From positions 1 through 15,126 of the forward strand of contig CAYSDI010000088.1 of the NCBI GenBank assembly GCA_964429745.1: a stretch of DNA of 15,126 nt. The letters are read 5' to 3'. This stretch comes from WGOA01 sp964429745. GTDB lineage: Bacteria; Bacteroidota; Bacteroidia; Chitinophagales; BACL12. The stretch's first letter is position 1. Every line of letters starts with the position of its first letter. The notes under the pieces are model-generated. The model saw only the letters and a program-made list of their open reading frames with translations, did not search any database and was not told where the DNA came from. This document shows positions 1 through 9,361 of this stretch, piece by piece. A program made the translations under genes and the position numbers.

Positions 1-1
1 G

Positions 2-1096
2 TCCATCACGGTCACACTTTTTGCGTTGGACGCCGCGGGCGGGTGGGGGGCTATCACCACGGCAATTGAGCAAACCAAGGGCGCCGACCATCACTACCTG
101 AACCTCTGGCGTCCCGCTAGCGATCCCGATTATCCCTGGACGGGTATCCTCTTCGGGGCGCCCATTTTGGGCATTTGGTATTGGTGCACGGATCAGTTCA
201 TTGTGCAGCGGGTGTTGTCCGCCAAGAACGCCCCTGCTGCCCGCAGGGGGGCCTTGTTTGGGGGGGGACTAAAGCTGTTGCCCATCTTTTTGTTCGTTTT
301 CCCCGGAATCATTGCTTACGGTATTTACGCTGGGGGAGATACTCAATTGCTGTTGAGTGCCGGAGGTGCAGTGGAAACGGATCGCGCGCTGCCCGCCCTT
401 GTCATGAATTACCTGCCAGTTGGCCTTAAAGGACTCGTTACCGCGGGTCTTCTGGCGGCGCTAATGAGCTCGCTTTCGTCGGTGTTCAATTCCTGTTCCA
501 CCTTGCTCACCATTGACTTCTACCGCCGTTTTCGACCAGCGTCATCTGAGAAACAACTGGTGCGTTTTGGACAATGGGCTACCGCGGTGCTGGTGGTTAT
601 CGGATTGCTGTGGATTCCGCTCATGCGAAGTATGCAGCAAAGCGGTGGTCTGTTCAAATACTTGCAAGAAGTGCAAGCCTACATTTCGCCTCCCATTGCT
701 TCCGTATTCATGCTCGGGCTCTTTTTTCCACGACTCAATGCCCGCGGCGCAATGGCCGCCCTTTGGGTAGGCTTTGTTTTTGGTGTGGGTAAATTGATGG
801 CCATTTTTGTTACCGAAGGGCATGAGCAAGGCGTCGCTATGGTTAACAGCGGAGCGCTCGTGAGCTTTGCCAGCTTCAACTTTTTGCACTACGCTTTTTT
901 ATTATTCGTCCTCTGCAGTGTCGTCCTGGTGGCCTTTAGCATCGGCCATCCGGTCAAAAGCCCTGCTCAGTTGGAAGGGCTGGTGTATCGCCGGGCAACT
1001 ATTGGCGTGAACCGAATCGATGTAGTCATCAGTGTGGGTTTGATCCTGGGGGTACTCGCACTTTGGGTGTGGTTTAGTCCATTGGTGGCAGGATAA
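2..1096 (+). CDS. Sodium/solute symporter (SSS/SGLT family), 5'-truncated
   Basis: Inner-membrane Na+-coupled symporter of the SSS (SGLT) family, probably importing glucose or another small sugar released by the enzymes downstream. The reading frame is open to the first base of the window, so the N-terminal half is missing; the TTG at 26 is not a real start. What remains is about 364 residues, very hydrophobic, with roughly seven or eight membrane segments. Near the start the segment YWCTDQFIVQRVLSAKNA followed by an ARRGA segment is the conserved SGLT-type loop, and LKLLPIFLFVFPG follows it. A MSSLSSVFNS stretch around 460-490 is the conserved Ser-rich helix that holds Na2-site residues in characterised members. 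The next gene starts 20 bp after the stop, so it is probably co-transcribed. The family call is firm; the substrate is inferred from context only. Confidence 0.93.
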   Translation, partial: SITVTLFALDAAGGWGAITTAIEQTKGADHHYLNLWRPASDPDYPWTGILFGAPILGIWYWCTDQFIVQRVLSAKNAPAARRGALFGGGLKLLPIFLFVFPGIIAYGIYAGGDTQLLLSAGGAVETDRALPALVMNYLPVGLKGLVTAGLLAALMSSLSSVFNSCSTLLTIDFYRRFRPASSEKQLVRFGQWATAVLVVIGLLWIPLMRSMQQSGGLFKYLQEVQAYISPPIASVFMLGLFFPRLNARGAMAALWVGFVFGVGKLMAIFVTEGHEQGVAMVNSGALVSFASFNFLHYAFLLFVLCSVVLVAFSIGHPVKSPAQLEGLVYRRATIGVNRIDVVISVGLILGVLALWVWFSPLVAG

Positions 1097-1116
1097 TTCA
1101 AGCAGGGCAACCTTCC

Positions 1117-3108
1117 ATGAACTTACGTAACATACTTTATGGTATTTTTATGGTCGCCTTCAGCACTCCGCTGAGGGCTGAACCGGATACGCCGGACGGT
1201 CCTGCCCCTGTTGCCGTCGCTGCTCCTTCCGCAACGGCAGATACGCTGGTTGCGGGCAAGGCACCTTTCCTGTGGGAGTTGCCGCAGAGCATTCCCGGGC
1301 TTGACCCGGGCCGCTACCGCGATCCGCGCATTGTAGACAAAGTGCTGGACCGCATCACGGTAGCTGGTTACGTCCGACTGTATGGCTGGCAGCGAAAACT
1401 GGACGATCCTTTTGTGGTCATCCCCTCTAATGTATTCGCCAGTACACCACCTTATGTCATCGGTATTGGTGACGTCTACCGCGATCCGCCCATTGCGTTG
1501 CTCAACATCGGGGCCCGACCTAATTCCCGGACCTATGTGGGTATGGACTTTGCGCTGCCCAACTTTTTTACCGGTAACCTGGACCAACGCCCCCCCATTA
1601 ACCTGAACTTAGGCATTAACCTGACGGGCAGTTTCAACACCGAGTTGGGACGCTTCGGCATCCAGGCGGGAGGGATCAATTGGACCAGCCTCAGCCCCCT
1701 CACCTTTGGCGCACCGGAGCTCTTTCGCTACAGCCTTTTTGAGCGCAGCCCCTGGGATAACAACCAGACATCCATTGAGCGGGTGGATTTCCTTTATGAC
1801 CGCGGCCAGATTAATGTGGATGAGCGCTTTGGTCAACAGGCGTTTAAAGGTCTTTGGCTGGACGGTTCCGAACTGCCCGGCAACACAGCGTTCCGGTTGC
1901 TCTACGGCAAAACACCGGTCAACGCCAATTTAGCCCGCAACGCACCCAACTACACGGTAGGGGGCTATTTGCGCAAGTACTTTGGTAGCAACCATGTTGC
2001 GTACAACACCATCAACTACATCAACTTCTTTGATTCGCTCGCCGAAGTCAGTACGGTGGTCGCCTTGCACACGCTATCTGCCGACTTTAGCGTCAAAGAT
2101 TGGCGTCTTCGTGCTGAAGCGGGCTTAGGCCGCAGAGCCATCGCCGGTGAGGGCAAGTGGGGCGAAGGTATCGTGGTTAAAATAGCCAGCCCGGCACGAC
2201 ATACAGGCATACCGATGGAGTTGCAGATCTTCCGGCTCCGCTCAGAGTTCACCAACTTCTTCGGCTCCTTTTTGGCTTTTAACGCCACCATTCAACAGAA
2301 TGTGCAGACTGCTCCCTCAGGCGTTTCCACTGGAACGGCAGCGTCTTTCGCCGGTAGCATTACTGACGTGGGACAGTTCAGCAACAACCAGCAGGGGTTG
2401 GCCTTCAACACCCGCTTTAACATCAGCAGTTTAAAGATCAATGTTGGTATTCAAGCCAGCCAGGAGTTGGAGCGCAACAGCGATGTTTTGTCGTTTGGGC
2501 ACAAGATTAACGCGTTGCCCCTTTCCCGCTTTGTGCCCTTCAGCAATGAGGTAGGGTCTTACAGCCGTTGGAATTCGTTCTTTCGCGGAGTCTCTGAAAC
2601 ACTGGTGATCACGGATGTGGATACTGCCGGATTGCCGCTGACGCGCAACGGGTTTAACACGCTCCAGGTGCAGGCGATCCAGCGCGTGCGCGCCGGGAAT
2701 CGCTCGCTGTACCTGACGTACCTCGGATCGCTGGGCTCGGTGCAGGACAAAGTTTCGCCCATTCCGGTCTTTGGTGATGCCGCCTACTTGCGCGCTCAAT
2801 ACCACGAGTTGGACGCCTATTTGGAGCTCACAGACTGGCTCAACCTGCTGGTTTCTTACGGCAGGGAGCGCATTCAGGGCAATGACCGCACCGCGCGTGG
2901 CGATGACGTGACCGGTGAGCTCGGCGATCCGGAAAACAGCACACTTGACCAAAAAAGCCGGCACCTGGGCTTTGGCATGGACGTAAAGATTAGCGAAGAA
3001 GTTGGCCTCTACCTTCGGCATCGGCGCTTTCAACAGCGCGACGACGGCTTTGTGCTGGATAACATTCGCGGGCAGGAAAGTTCCCTGGAATTCAAGATTT
3101 TCTTCTGA
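1117..3108 (+). CDS. Putative plug-less outer-membrane beta-barrel protein (family not recognised)
   Basis: Exported protein of 663 residues with no family I can name. A signal peptide covers residues 1-21 (hydrophobic core ILYGIFMVAF, cleavage after LRA), followed by a Pro/Ala/Val-rich linker to about residue 46. From about residue 75 (VAGYVRLYGW) to the end the protein is a succession of alternating polar/aromatic stretches rich in Tyr, Phe, Asn and Gly, the pattern of amphipathic beta-strands, and it ends in EFKIFF with a terminal Phe as in many outer-membrane proteins. There is no TonB box, no room for a plug domain before the first strand, and no SusC-type signature. It lies 20 bp after the symporter and 1 bp before a second barrel-like gene. 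A role in binding or passing glucan oligosaccharides across the outer membrane is inferred from this setting. Export is well supported, the barrel fold moderately so, and the function is unknown. Confidence 0.8.
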   Translation: MNLRNILYGIFMVAFSTPLRAEPDTPDGPAPVAVAAPSATADTLVAGKAPFLWELPQSIPGLDPGRYRDPRIVDKVLDRITVAGYVRLYGWQRKLDDPFVVIPSNVFASTPPYVIGIGDVYRDPPIALLNIGARPNSRTYVGMDFALPNFFTGNLDQRPPINLNLGINLTGSFNTELGRFGIQAGGINWTSLSPLTFGAPELFRYSLFERSPWDNNQTSIERVDFLYDRGQINVDERFGQQAFKGLWLDGSELPGNTAFRLLYGKTPVNANLARNAPNYTVGGYLRKYFGSNHVAYNTINYINFFDSLAEVSTVVALHTLSADFSVKDWRLRAEAGLGRRAIAGEGKWGEGIVVKIASPARHTGIPMELQIFRLRSEFTNFFGSFLAFNATIQQNVQTAPSGVSTGTAASFAGSITDVGQFSNNQQGLAFNTRFNISSLKINVGIQASQELERNSDVLSFGHKINALPLSRFVPFSNEVGSYSRWNSFFRGVSETLVITDVDTAGLPLTRNGFNTLQVQAIQRVRAGNRSLYLTYLGSLGSVQDKVSPIPVFGDAAYLRAQYHELDAYLELTDWLNLLVSYGRERIQGNDRTARGDDVTGELGDPENSTLDQKSRHLGFGMDVKISEEVGLYLRHRRFQQRDDGFVLDNIRGQESSLEFKIFF

Positions 3109-3109
3109 C

Positions 3110-4866
3110 ATGCAACGTAACATTACCTATCTTACTCTGTTGCTCGGCCTCTTTGCAGGCTCAGCGCATGCTCAGTTGAGCAACAAGGTCAGTTTTGGGG
3201 GAGCGGGCCGCTTTCTCTTAGACCAAGGCCGCATTGACGGGGAATTGCTGGAGACCGACACCACAACTGCCCGCCGCGANNNNNNNNNNAATACGCGCTG
3301 GTTGGCGCCGACAACGGCCTGGCGCTGTTCGACTTTGGCATCACCATTCGGCCCAACGAGGACACCGAAATCAAGGCGGTGACGCGTGTCGAAAACGCCA
3401 TCGACGGTTTTTGGGGGGCGGGCATCACCTTTCAACTGCGCGAGCTCACCGCCCGGGGCGTTGCCGGCGAAGTAGTGCGCTACGCCATCGGTGACATTGA
3501 CGCCGCGCTGACGCCCTACACGCTGTGGAATTCTTCCTCTGAGTTTCGGCTTATGCGCAACCCGGCCTTTGAAGTATTCCGCGACATCGTGGACTACGAA
3601 AACTACTACGCCGATTCCACCTGGCGCCAGCAAGGGCTGGAGGCAGAATGGAAATTGGATTTTGACCGGGGAATTGAATCGCTGACCTTTCACGGCCTGG
3701 TGAGCAAAAACCGCAACACCGATTACTTTACCCTGCCGGACCGGCTGTTGGGCTTCGCGCGGGTTCAGGCGGTAATCAACCCGGCCCTTACCCTGCAAGT
3801 GCAGGGCATCAACTTGTTTGAAATCGCGGAGTCGGCGCAGTTTAACGAAGCAGAACGCGCGCATCGCGCCGGCAGTATTTTGGCCAGCACCGGGGCCTCC
3901 AGCAGCAGCATGAACTGGCGACTGGACGTGGAAACAGGGCTGTCTTCCGTGCGCTACGCCAATCTGGACGAAGCCCCGGAGGAACCCACCGAAGACTTTT
4001 TTGTCGACGGTACGGCGCGCCTTCAATGGCCGGAGCAAAACCTTCAGGCCAGCTTGTCTTACCGCGATGTCGCGCCGGATTACCGGGCACCTGGAGCGCA
4101 GTCCCGCCGTTTAGACCCGAATGCTTCTGCAGCGGCCTTTTCGTTCTACACCAACCGCGAAACCCAGCGCCCGGTCAGCATCGCCGATGTGGTGCGCGAC
4201 CGAACCTTGTACAACCGAACCATTGCTCCTGAGTTGAGCAACTTCAATCCAAGTTGGGAGAATGCTCAGCCCTACGGACAGGCCACACCGAACCGCCGCG
4301 GCGTCCACGCCGGGCTCAACTGGACAGGCGATAGCGCCCGCCGGATGGAGTGGCGCGGCGAGGCTTCGTTCCTGACCGAAATTCGCGGCGAAGGAACGGA
4401 AGCCCTTCGCCGGTTTCTGACCCTGGAAGCCGCAGGGGTTGTGCACCTGGCCCGCTACGCCCGTTGGGAAAAGGCACTTGACCTTCACGCCGGCCTGCGC
4501 AACCAACAGACCACGCGTTCGGGCACGCAGGGCGTTGATGATGTTTCGCTGGGTTCTTTGCAAGCGGAGATCGGCCTGCAATGGGAAATTTACCCGCGCC
4601 TCGATGTACTCGGCGGCATGCTGTTTTTGCAAAGCAGCGGCAACGAATACGTTGCGGATCGCGACGACTTCAACCGTATTGTTTTCTATGATGCCTACGA
4701 TGCCGATTTGCGCGAGACCTGGATCAGCGGCGGGCTTCGGTATCGATTCACCGATAACATGGTGCTAAGCGCGCAGTATTTCTACCTGGACCGCCTCAAC
4801 AATCTTGACCCCACCACGGCCTACACGCTGCAACAAGCAGTAGTGCTGTACAACCTGTTCTTCTGA
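3110..4866 (+). CDS. Second putative outer-membrane beta-barrel protein, interrupted by an assembly gap
   Basis: Exported protein of roughly 585 residues whose coding sequence is split by ten N at 3280-3289. The ATG at 3110 opens a clear signal peptide (YLTLLLGLFAGSAHA, cleavage before Q22). The N-terminal part is read in frame 2 and everything after the gap in frame 1, so a gene finder would report only the C-terminal 495 residues from the internal GTG at 3379. The frame is open from the gap onward (YALVGADNGLALFDFGI), so that GTG is not the real start. The body shows strand-like repeats such as LSAQYFYLDRL and ends in LYNLFF, with the same Phe-Phe end as the gene before it. No TonB box or plug is visible, and I do not recognise the family. 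The start is 1 bp after the upstream stop (TGACATG), and the stop overlaps the next ATG (TGATG), implying translational coupling. A barrel partner of the preceding protein is inferred. Confidence 0.8.
3280..3289. other. Assembly gap (10 N) inside a gene
   Basis: Ten N. The base before is the second position of a codon (GA_) and the bases after are the last two of a codon (_AA). The true missing length must therefore be 2 modulo 3 for the gene to be intact, so the printed length of ten cannot be right for an intact frame. Confidence 0.95.
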
Positions 4867-5912
4867 TGAACAATTGGAAACATTACCTTTTAGTCCCCTT
4901 TGGTTCGCTCCTCCTCCTGGGGGTAATAGGACTGGGGTCCTGCCGCGAACTGGCCCCGGAGGGACCGGAATTGGAGGACATTTTCGGGGAATTCCAAATT
5001 TTGCGCCCTTTGACGCAAGACCGCACCACCGTTGACTTTTCAGCCGGTGAAACGGTGGAATTTATCGCGGAACTTTCCGTCAGAACAGATTGGACCCTGA
5101 CCATCCGGAGCATAGAAACCGGCGCGCGGAAAATTATCCAGGGCAACGAGAAACTCATCATGGGCGATGTTGCCCGGTGGAATGGCTCGGTCACGTTTGC
5201 ACCCCTGTTTTCAGCCGGCGAGCATGTAGTGGCCAGCATGCAGTTTGCCGCATTTCCGGATTCCACCATGTTCTCCGACACCATTCTGATAACCGGTTCG
5301 CGCCCCTTGCCAGAAGGTGGCATTCTCGTCAGTGACTTTGAGAACCCCGATCAGGTCTTTGAAGCTTTCAGCGAGTTTTCCTTTGAAGAAACCAACAACG
5401 GTGTGGACTCCCTTTTTCCAGCAGCCATAGGCGACAAATACTGGTACATGTTCGGCCGCGACAACAACGGCAGCGTTTTTGTTTGCGGCTTGAGAATTAC
5501 CGCTACCTCGGCACAAGGAACCCCGGTCTTTGAATTTCCAACGGAGAACGAGGAAAAGGTATGGTTTAATATGTTTGTGTTTGGCACGGGTACGGCCAAC
5601 ACGGTGCTGGTGATTGATTTTCAGGAGGATGACAACCTGAACGGAACCTATGTTGCTTCGCAGGAGGGCACCTACAATTACCAGGTTCCCATTGACTGGA
5701 ACGGCTGGCGAATCCTTTCTTTCCCTTACTCTGCTACAGCAATTTCTACCAACGGTGGGCTTGGCAACGTTGATGCTAACGGTCAGCGCGAAGTGAACCG
5801 GATCATCGCTTTGCAGTTTATTTTGCTTTCTGCGGGTGGCCAGAGTGATAACTCGGTAGGTTTTGGGCTTGACCAGGCCTTGTTCACCATTAATGGCCCC
5901 TACGAACCGTGA
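4866..5912 (+). CDS. Surface-glycan-binding-like lipoprotein (Ig-like + jelly-roll)
   Basis: Lipoprotein of 348 residues. The signal peptide ends in the lipobox LGSC with Cys26 as the lipidated residue, followed by an acidic Glu/Pro-rich stretch (ELAPEGPELED). Residues about 41-145 read as an Ig-like beta-sandwich (VEFIAEL, WTLTIRS, a SAGEHVV stretch late in the domain). Residues about 151-348 form a larger all-beta module starting ILVSDFENPDQ and ending FGLDQALFTI, the layout of galactose-binding-like jelly-rolls that bind carbohydrate. An Ig-like spacer with a C-terminal binding module is the usual plan of surface-glycan-binding proteins in Bacteroidota loci, but there is no SusD-type TPR region. 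The ATG overlaps the stop of the barrel gene by 1 bp, and the next gene overlaps its stop by 4 bp. Binding of beta-glucan at the outer membrane is inferred, and the exact module family is not assigned. Confidence 0.82.
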   Translation: MNNWKHYLLVPFGSLLLLGVIGLGSCRELAPEGPELEDIFGEFQILRPLTQDRTTVDFSAGETVEFIAELSVRTDWTLTIRSIETGARKIIQGNEKLIMGDVARWNGSVTFAPLFSAGEHVVASMQFAAFPDSTMFSDTILITGSRPLPEGGILVSDFENPDQVFEAFSEFSFEETNNGVDSLFPAAIGDKYWYMFGRDNNGSVFVCGLRITATSAQGTPVFEFPTENEEKVWFNMFVFGTGTANTVLVIDFQEDDNLNGTYVASQEGTYNYQVPIDWNGWRILSFPYSATAISTNGGLGNVDANGQREVNRIIALQFILLSAGGQSDNSVGFGLDQALFTINGPYEP

Positions 5913-7045
5913 AAAACCAACGTCACTTTTGGATAGCCGGATGTTGCGCGGCGGCAGTGCTCTTGAGCTCCTGCGGTGTACAGTTTGCGCCGATGGCGTT
6001 GAAGGAATTGCCGGGTGAGCGAGCCAATACCAACGCTTTTGCCGGTTTCAGCGCCCGGTCGGTTTACAACAACACTACCGGAGACGAAGTTTGGGGGCCG
6101 GAGGCTTGTGGCGATTTAAACATTGGAGAAAAGGGTGCTTTTGAAGGCAACGCCATTCGCGTGCGTTGGGACCAAACGCCCGCTTGCGATTGGGTTGGCA
6201 TGGGCATCGGCTGGGACGGCTGGCAGCCCAAAGACCTCAGCGGCATCATGGACAATGCCTCGCTGCGCTTTCAAATGCGGGCTTCCGAAGGCGAAAGCCG
6301 CATCCCCATCATGATTTTCCTGCTGGAAGACTACGCCACCACCATGTCTGCGGCACCTTTGCGCGCCGGATACATGGAGCGCTATCCGCTGGATACCACC
6401 TGGCGCGAAGTGATTTTGCCACTGAGCGACTTTCCGGCGTTAAAGGACGGCCTGGACCTGACCAACATCAAACAATTGATTGTTGAATTGCAAGGCAAGG
6501 GCGACGTGATGCTGGACAACATGGAGATCGTTCCCAACGTGGATCAGCCAGTTTCGGACTCGCGCATTATCCGTCCAAGCATAACGGCGCCTGCATCCCT
6601 TCCTTTTGTACTCTTTGAAGGCAGCCTTCCCAACAGTTGGGGCCTGGAGCGCAATGATTGCCGCGATTTTTCCCTGAAATCCGGTGAACTCAGCCTGGAC
6701 TGGTGGGGCCAGTGCCCGTACAGCAACATGGGCTTTAGCTGGAACCGCTGGCTGGGCGTGGATTTGAGCAGCTTGCTCAGCGGCACCGCGCTTGTCGTGG
6801 ACGTAGACCTGGAGCCCGGTCAGGGTGCTTTGTTGGCAGGTTTTGAAGATTACGGAGGGCGCTCTTCGCTGCTTAACCTGCGCGATTATTCGCCTGGATC
6901 GGATGGGTTACTGCGCATTCCTCTGGCTGATTTTGCGTTGGCCGATAAAGGGGTTCAATCCGGTAACCTAAAACATTTTATGCTGGATGTACGCGGAAAA
7001 GGGAAGGCACGGATCCGTTCCATCCGTTTGGAAAAACTGCCTTGA
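5909..7045 (+). CDS. Lipoprotein with two tandem jelly-roll (CBM-like) domains
   Basis: Lipoprotein of 378 residues starting at a GTG that overlaps the upstream TGA (GTGA). No in-frame ATG fits, and the codons after GTG give the expected basic n-region KNQRH. The lipobox is LSSC with Cys22. The mature part is an internal duplication, residues about 44-209 and 232-378. Matching segments are VGMGIGWDGWQPKDLS (96-111) with MGFSWNRWLGVDLS (274-287), ILPLSDF (169-175) with RIPLADF (336-342), and LIVELQGKGDVML (190-202) with FMLDVRGKGKARI (357-369). The fold suggested is the CBM11/CIA30-type jelly-roll, which also occurs fused to GH3 exoglucanases. Aromatic residues around the GW and NRW segments could line a glucan-binding face. 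The GH3 gene follows 11 bp downstream. Glycan binding is inferred; the duplication is seen directly. Confidence 0.83.
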   Translation: MKNQRHFWIAGCCAAAVLLSSCGVQFAPMALKELPGERANTNAFAGFSARSVYNNTTGDEVWGPEACGDLNIGEKGAFEGNAIRVRWDQTPACDWVGMGIGWDGWQPKDLSGIMDNASLRFQMRASEGESRIPIMIFLLEDYATTMSAAPLRAGYMERYPLDTTWREVILPLSDFPALKDGLDLTNIKQLIVELQGKGDVMLDNMEIVPNVDQPVSDSRIIRPSITAPASLPFVLFEGSLPNSWGLERNDCRDFSLKSGELSLDWWGQCPYSNMGFSWNRWLGVDLSSLLSGTALVVDVDLEPGQGALLAGFEDYGGRSSLLNLRDYSPGSDGLLRIPLADFALADKGVQSGNLKHFMLDVRGKGKARIRSIRLEKLP

Positions 7046-7056
7046 ATTATGCTGCC

Positions 7057-9339
7057 ATGAAAACACAACATTTCTTCACCCTTTTAGCCGCAACGCTCAC
7101 ACTGACCGTTTTTTCTGCCGTTGCGCAACCCATCAACCGCCCTTCACCCGAGATGCAGGAACAGCAAATTGCCGACTTGATGCGGCGTATGACGCTGGAG
7201 GACAAAGTGGGCGAAATGACGCAGCTCACGTTGGATATGTTGTGCTATGGTGATCCCTACATGCTGGACGCGCCGGTTCGTCTGAGTCCTGAAAAAATGC
7301 GCAAAGTGTTAGTGGACTTGCGCGTCGGTTCCATTCTAAACGCTCCGAACCACACGCTGCCGCGGGAGCGCTGGCTCGAAATCATAGAGGCTATTCAGAC
7401 GATGGCTACGCAGGAAAAAGCCAGCGGCATTCCGGTTTTGTACGGCATTGACGCCATTCACGGCGCCAATTATGTTGGAGGGGCTACCTTATTTCCGCAG
7501 CAGATTGCGCTGGCCGCTACCTGGGATACCTCGCTCGCACGCCGCATGGGCCAGATTGTTGCGTATGAAACGCGCGCAGCCGGCATTCCTTGGAATTTCT
7601 CTCCCGTGCTAGACATCGGCCGCGATCCGCAATGGCCCCGCTTTTGGGAGACCTTTGGCGAAGATGTTCTGTTGGCCAGCCAGATGGGCCAGGCGATGGT
7701 AGAAGGATACCAGGGCAACGACATCAGCAGCGGCGAAGCGGTAGCCGCCTGCATGAAGCACTTTCTCGGTTATTCCGTTTCGCTCAGCGGTCGCGACAGG
7801 ACGCAGGCCTGGCTTCCTGATCGGGAATTGCGGCAGTATTTTCTGCCCACTTTTCAAGCAGCCATTGATGCCGGTGCCCGCACGATCATGATTAACTCCG
7901 GCGAGATTAACGGCGTGCCTGTCCACGCCAATCCCGCGATTCTGCAAACCCTGCTGCGCGACGAGCTGGGCTTCACTGGCGTAGCTGTTTCGGATTGGGA
8001 AGACATCAAATACTTGTACACGCGCCACCGGGTGGCCCGCGACTACAAAGACGCCATCGCCATGGCCATCAATGCTGGCATAGATATGAGTATGGTGCCA
8101 ACCGATCTGGACTTTCCCGTGTTGCTGTTGGAATTGGTGCGCGAGGGCAGGGTTTCTGAAGCCCGGATCAACGAAGCAGTAGGACGCATTCTGCGCCTTA
8201 AGCAGGAACTAGGCTTGTTTGATCATCCGACAGGCCCCGCGCAAACCTATCCGCTTTTCGGTTCGGCTGAACATGCGCAGGTCAGCTACCAGGCCGCTGT
8301 AGAAGCCATCACATTATTGCGCAATCGAAATAACGTGCTACCCCTCTCCGACCAAACCCGAATTCTGGTTACCGGGCCTGTGGCGCATTCGCTCAACGCG
8401 CTAAACGGCGGTTGGACACACACCTGGCAGGGAGTAGACACCACCTACAATACCCCGGGCAAAAAGACCATTTTGCAAGCTTTGCGGGATGCCTTGCCTG
8501 GTCGGGTTACGTATACGCCAGGTAGCGGAATCGATCAGCCCGGCGACTTGAATGAAGTTGCCCGGCTGGCTCGCGACGCCGATGTCATTTTGGTCTGTTT
8601 AGGTGAAATGCCCTACACGGAAGTGGTCGGCAATCTGAATGACCTGGACATGCCTGTCGCACAGCGCGATTTGCTGCGTGCCGCAAAGGCTGCCGGCAAA
8701 CCAGTGGTGTTGCTGTTGGTCGAAGGGCGACCGCGCACGTTCAACGATGTAGCTGAATTGCCCGATGCGGTGGTCATGGCTTACTTGCCCGGCGACGAAG
8801 GCGGCCGGGCTCTGGCTGATGTGCTGTTGGGCCGCCGCAGTCCGGGGGGACACCTGCCCTTTACCTATCCGCGCTATTCCAATGCCTTACTGACCTATGA
8901 CCATAAGAAAACCGATGGTCTGGATGTCAAGTTCGGATGGACGGCCTTTGATCCGCTTTTTGAATTCGGAGAGGGTTTGAGCTACACCGCGTTTGCGTTG
9001 AGCAACCCTGCCCTTTCGCCCGCTGCGTGGGACGGCAAGGGCACCCTGAACATTCAGGTAGAGCTGCGCAATACCGGACGTCGCGAGGGCAGCGAGTTGG
9101 TGGCCTGTTACCTGGACGACGAAGTGGCCAGCATCACCCCGCCTGTCAAGCGGCTCGTGGCTTACCAAAAAGTTAGCCTTGCCCCTGGTGGCAGCACCAC
9201 CGTTTCGTTCCAACTCAGGCTCAAGGACCTGGCCTTTATTGGTGCCGACGGACTTCCGCGCACCGAGGCCGGAACATTTCGGGTGTTAATTGGCGATCAG
9301 GAACTGCGTTTTGAACTTTTGGAGTCTGCCAAACCTTAA
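7057..9339 (+). CDS. GH3 family beta-glucosidase / exo-beta-glucanase, periplasmic
   Basis: Glycoside hydrolase family 3 enzyme of 760 residues that removes terminal beta-D-glucose from beta-glucan oligosaccharides. The ATG at 7057 is chosen over the TTG at 7042 because it gives a standard signal peptide (MKTQHFFTLLAATLTLTVFS, cleavage before Q24) without a lipobox, so the enzyme should be periplasmic. The N-terminal TIM-barrel carries the substrate-binding KH pair (Lys234-His235) and SGRDR, and the nucleophile is Asp313 in VSDWED. The second domain has GEMPYTE (residues 516-522), the motif that holds the acid/base in barley ExoI-type enzymes. The acid/base is therefore Glu517 or Glu522, unlike the BglX-type motif. 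FEFGEGLSYTAF leads into a C-terminal FnIII-like domain ending at RVLIGDQELRF. The length is usual for three-domain GH3. It sits 11 bp after a binding lipoprotein and 22 bp before the laminarinase. Confidence 0.95.
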   Translation: MKTQHFFTLLAATLTLTVFSAVAQPINRPSPEMQEQQIADLMRRMTLEDKVGEMTQLTLDMLCYGDPYMLDAPVRLSPEKMRKVLVDLRVGSILNAPNHTLPRERWLEIIEAIQTMATQEKASGIPVLYGIDAIHGANYVGGATLFPQQIALAATWDTSLARRMGQIVAYETRAAGIPWNFSPVLDIGRDPQWPRFWETFGEDVLLASQMGQAMVEGYQGNDISSGEAVAACMKHFLGYSVSLSGRDRTQAWLPDRELRQYFLPTFQAAIDAGARTIMINSGEINGVPVHANPAILQTLLRDELGFTGVAVSDWEDIKYLYTRHRVARDYKDAIAMAINAGIDMSMVPTDLDFPVLLLELVREGRVSEARINEAVGRILRLKQELGLFDHPTGPAQTYPLFGSAEHAQVSYQAAVEAITLLRNRNNVLPLSDQTRILVTGPVAHSLNALNGGWTHTWQGVDTTYNTPGKKTILQALRDALPGRVTYTPGSGIDQPGDLNEVARLARDADVILVCLGEMPYTEVVGNLNDLDMPVAQRDLLRAAKAAGKPVVLLLVEGRPRTFNDVAELPDAVVMAYLPGDEGGRALADVLLGRRSPGGHLPFTYPRYSNALLTYDHKKTDGLDVKFGWTAFDPLFEFGEGLSYTAFALSNPALSPAAWDGKGTLNIQVELRNTGRREGSELVACYLDDEVASITPPVKRLVAYQKVSLAPGGSTTVSFQLRLKDLAFIGADGLPRTEAGTFRVLIGDQELRFELLESAKP

Positions 9340-9361
9340 AGTATTACACGAATCGTTGCTT

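Noticed and set aside
26..28. TTG as the start of the symporter
   Set aside because: The frame is open to the window edge and the encoded segment begins in the middle of the SSS family fold.
2431..3123. Minus-strand open frame of 230 codons
   Set aside because: It is antisense to the first barrel gene, which has a signal peptide and operon context; the antisense product shows no motif.
3172..4038. Long open frame of 288 codons on the minus strand
   Set aside because: It lies wholly antisense to the second barrel gene, crosses the N gap, has no recognisable domain or signal peptide, and reflects G+C-rich codon structure.
9290..9361. Earlier start for the laminarinase inside the GH3 gene
   Set aside because: It would place 24 residues ahead of a good signal peptide; the ATG at 9362 gives a normal export signal.
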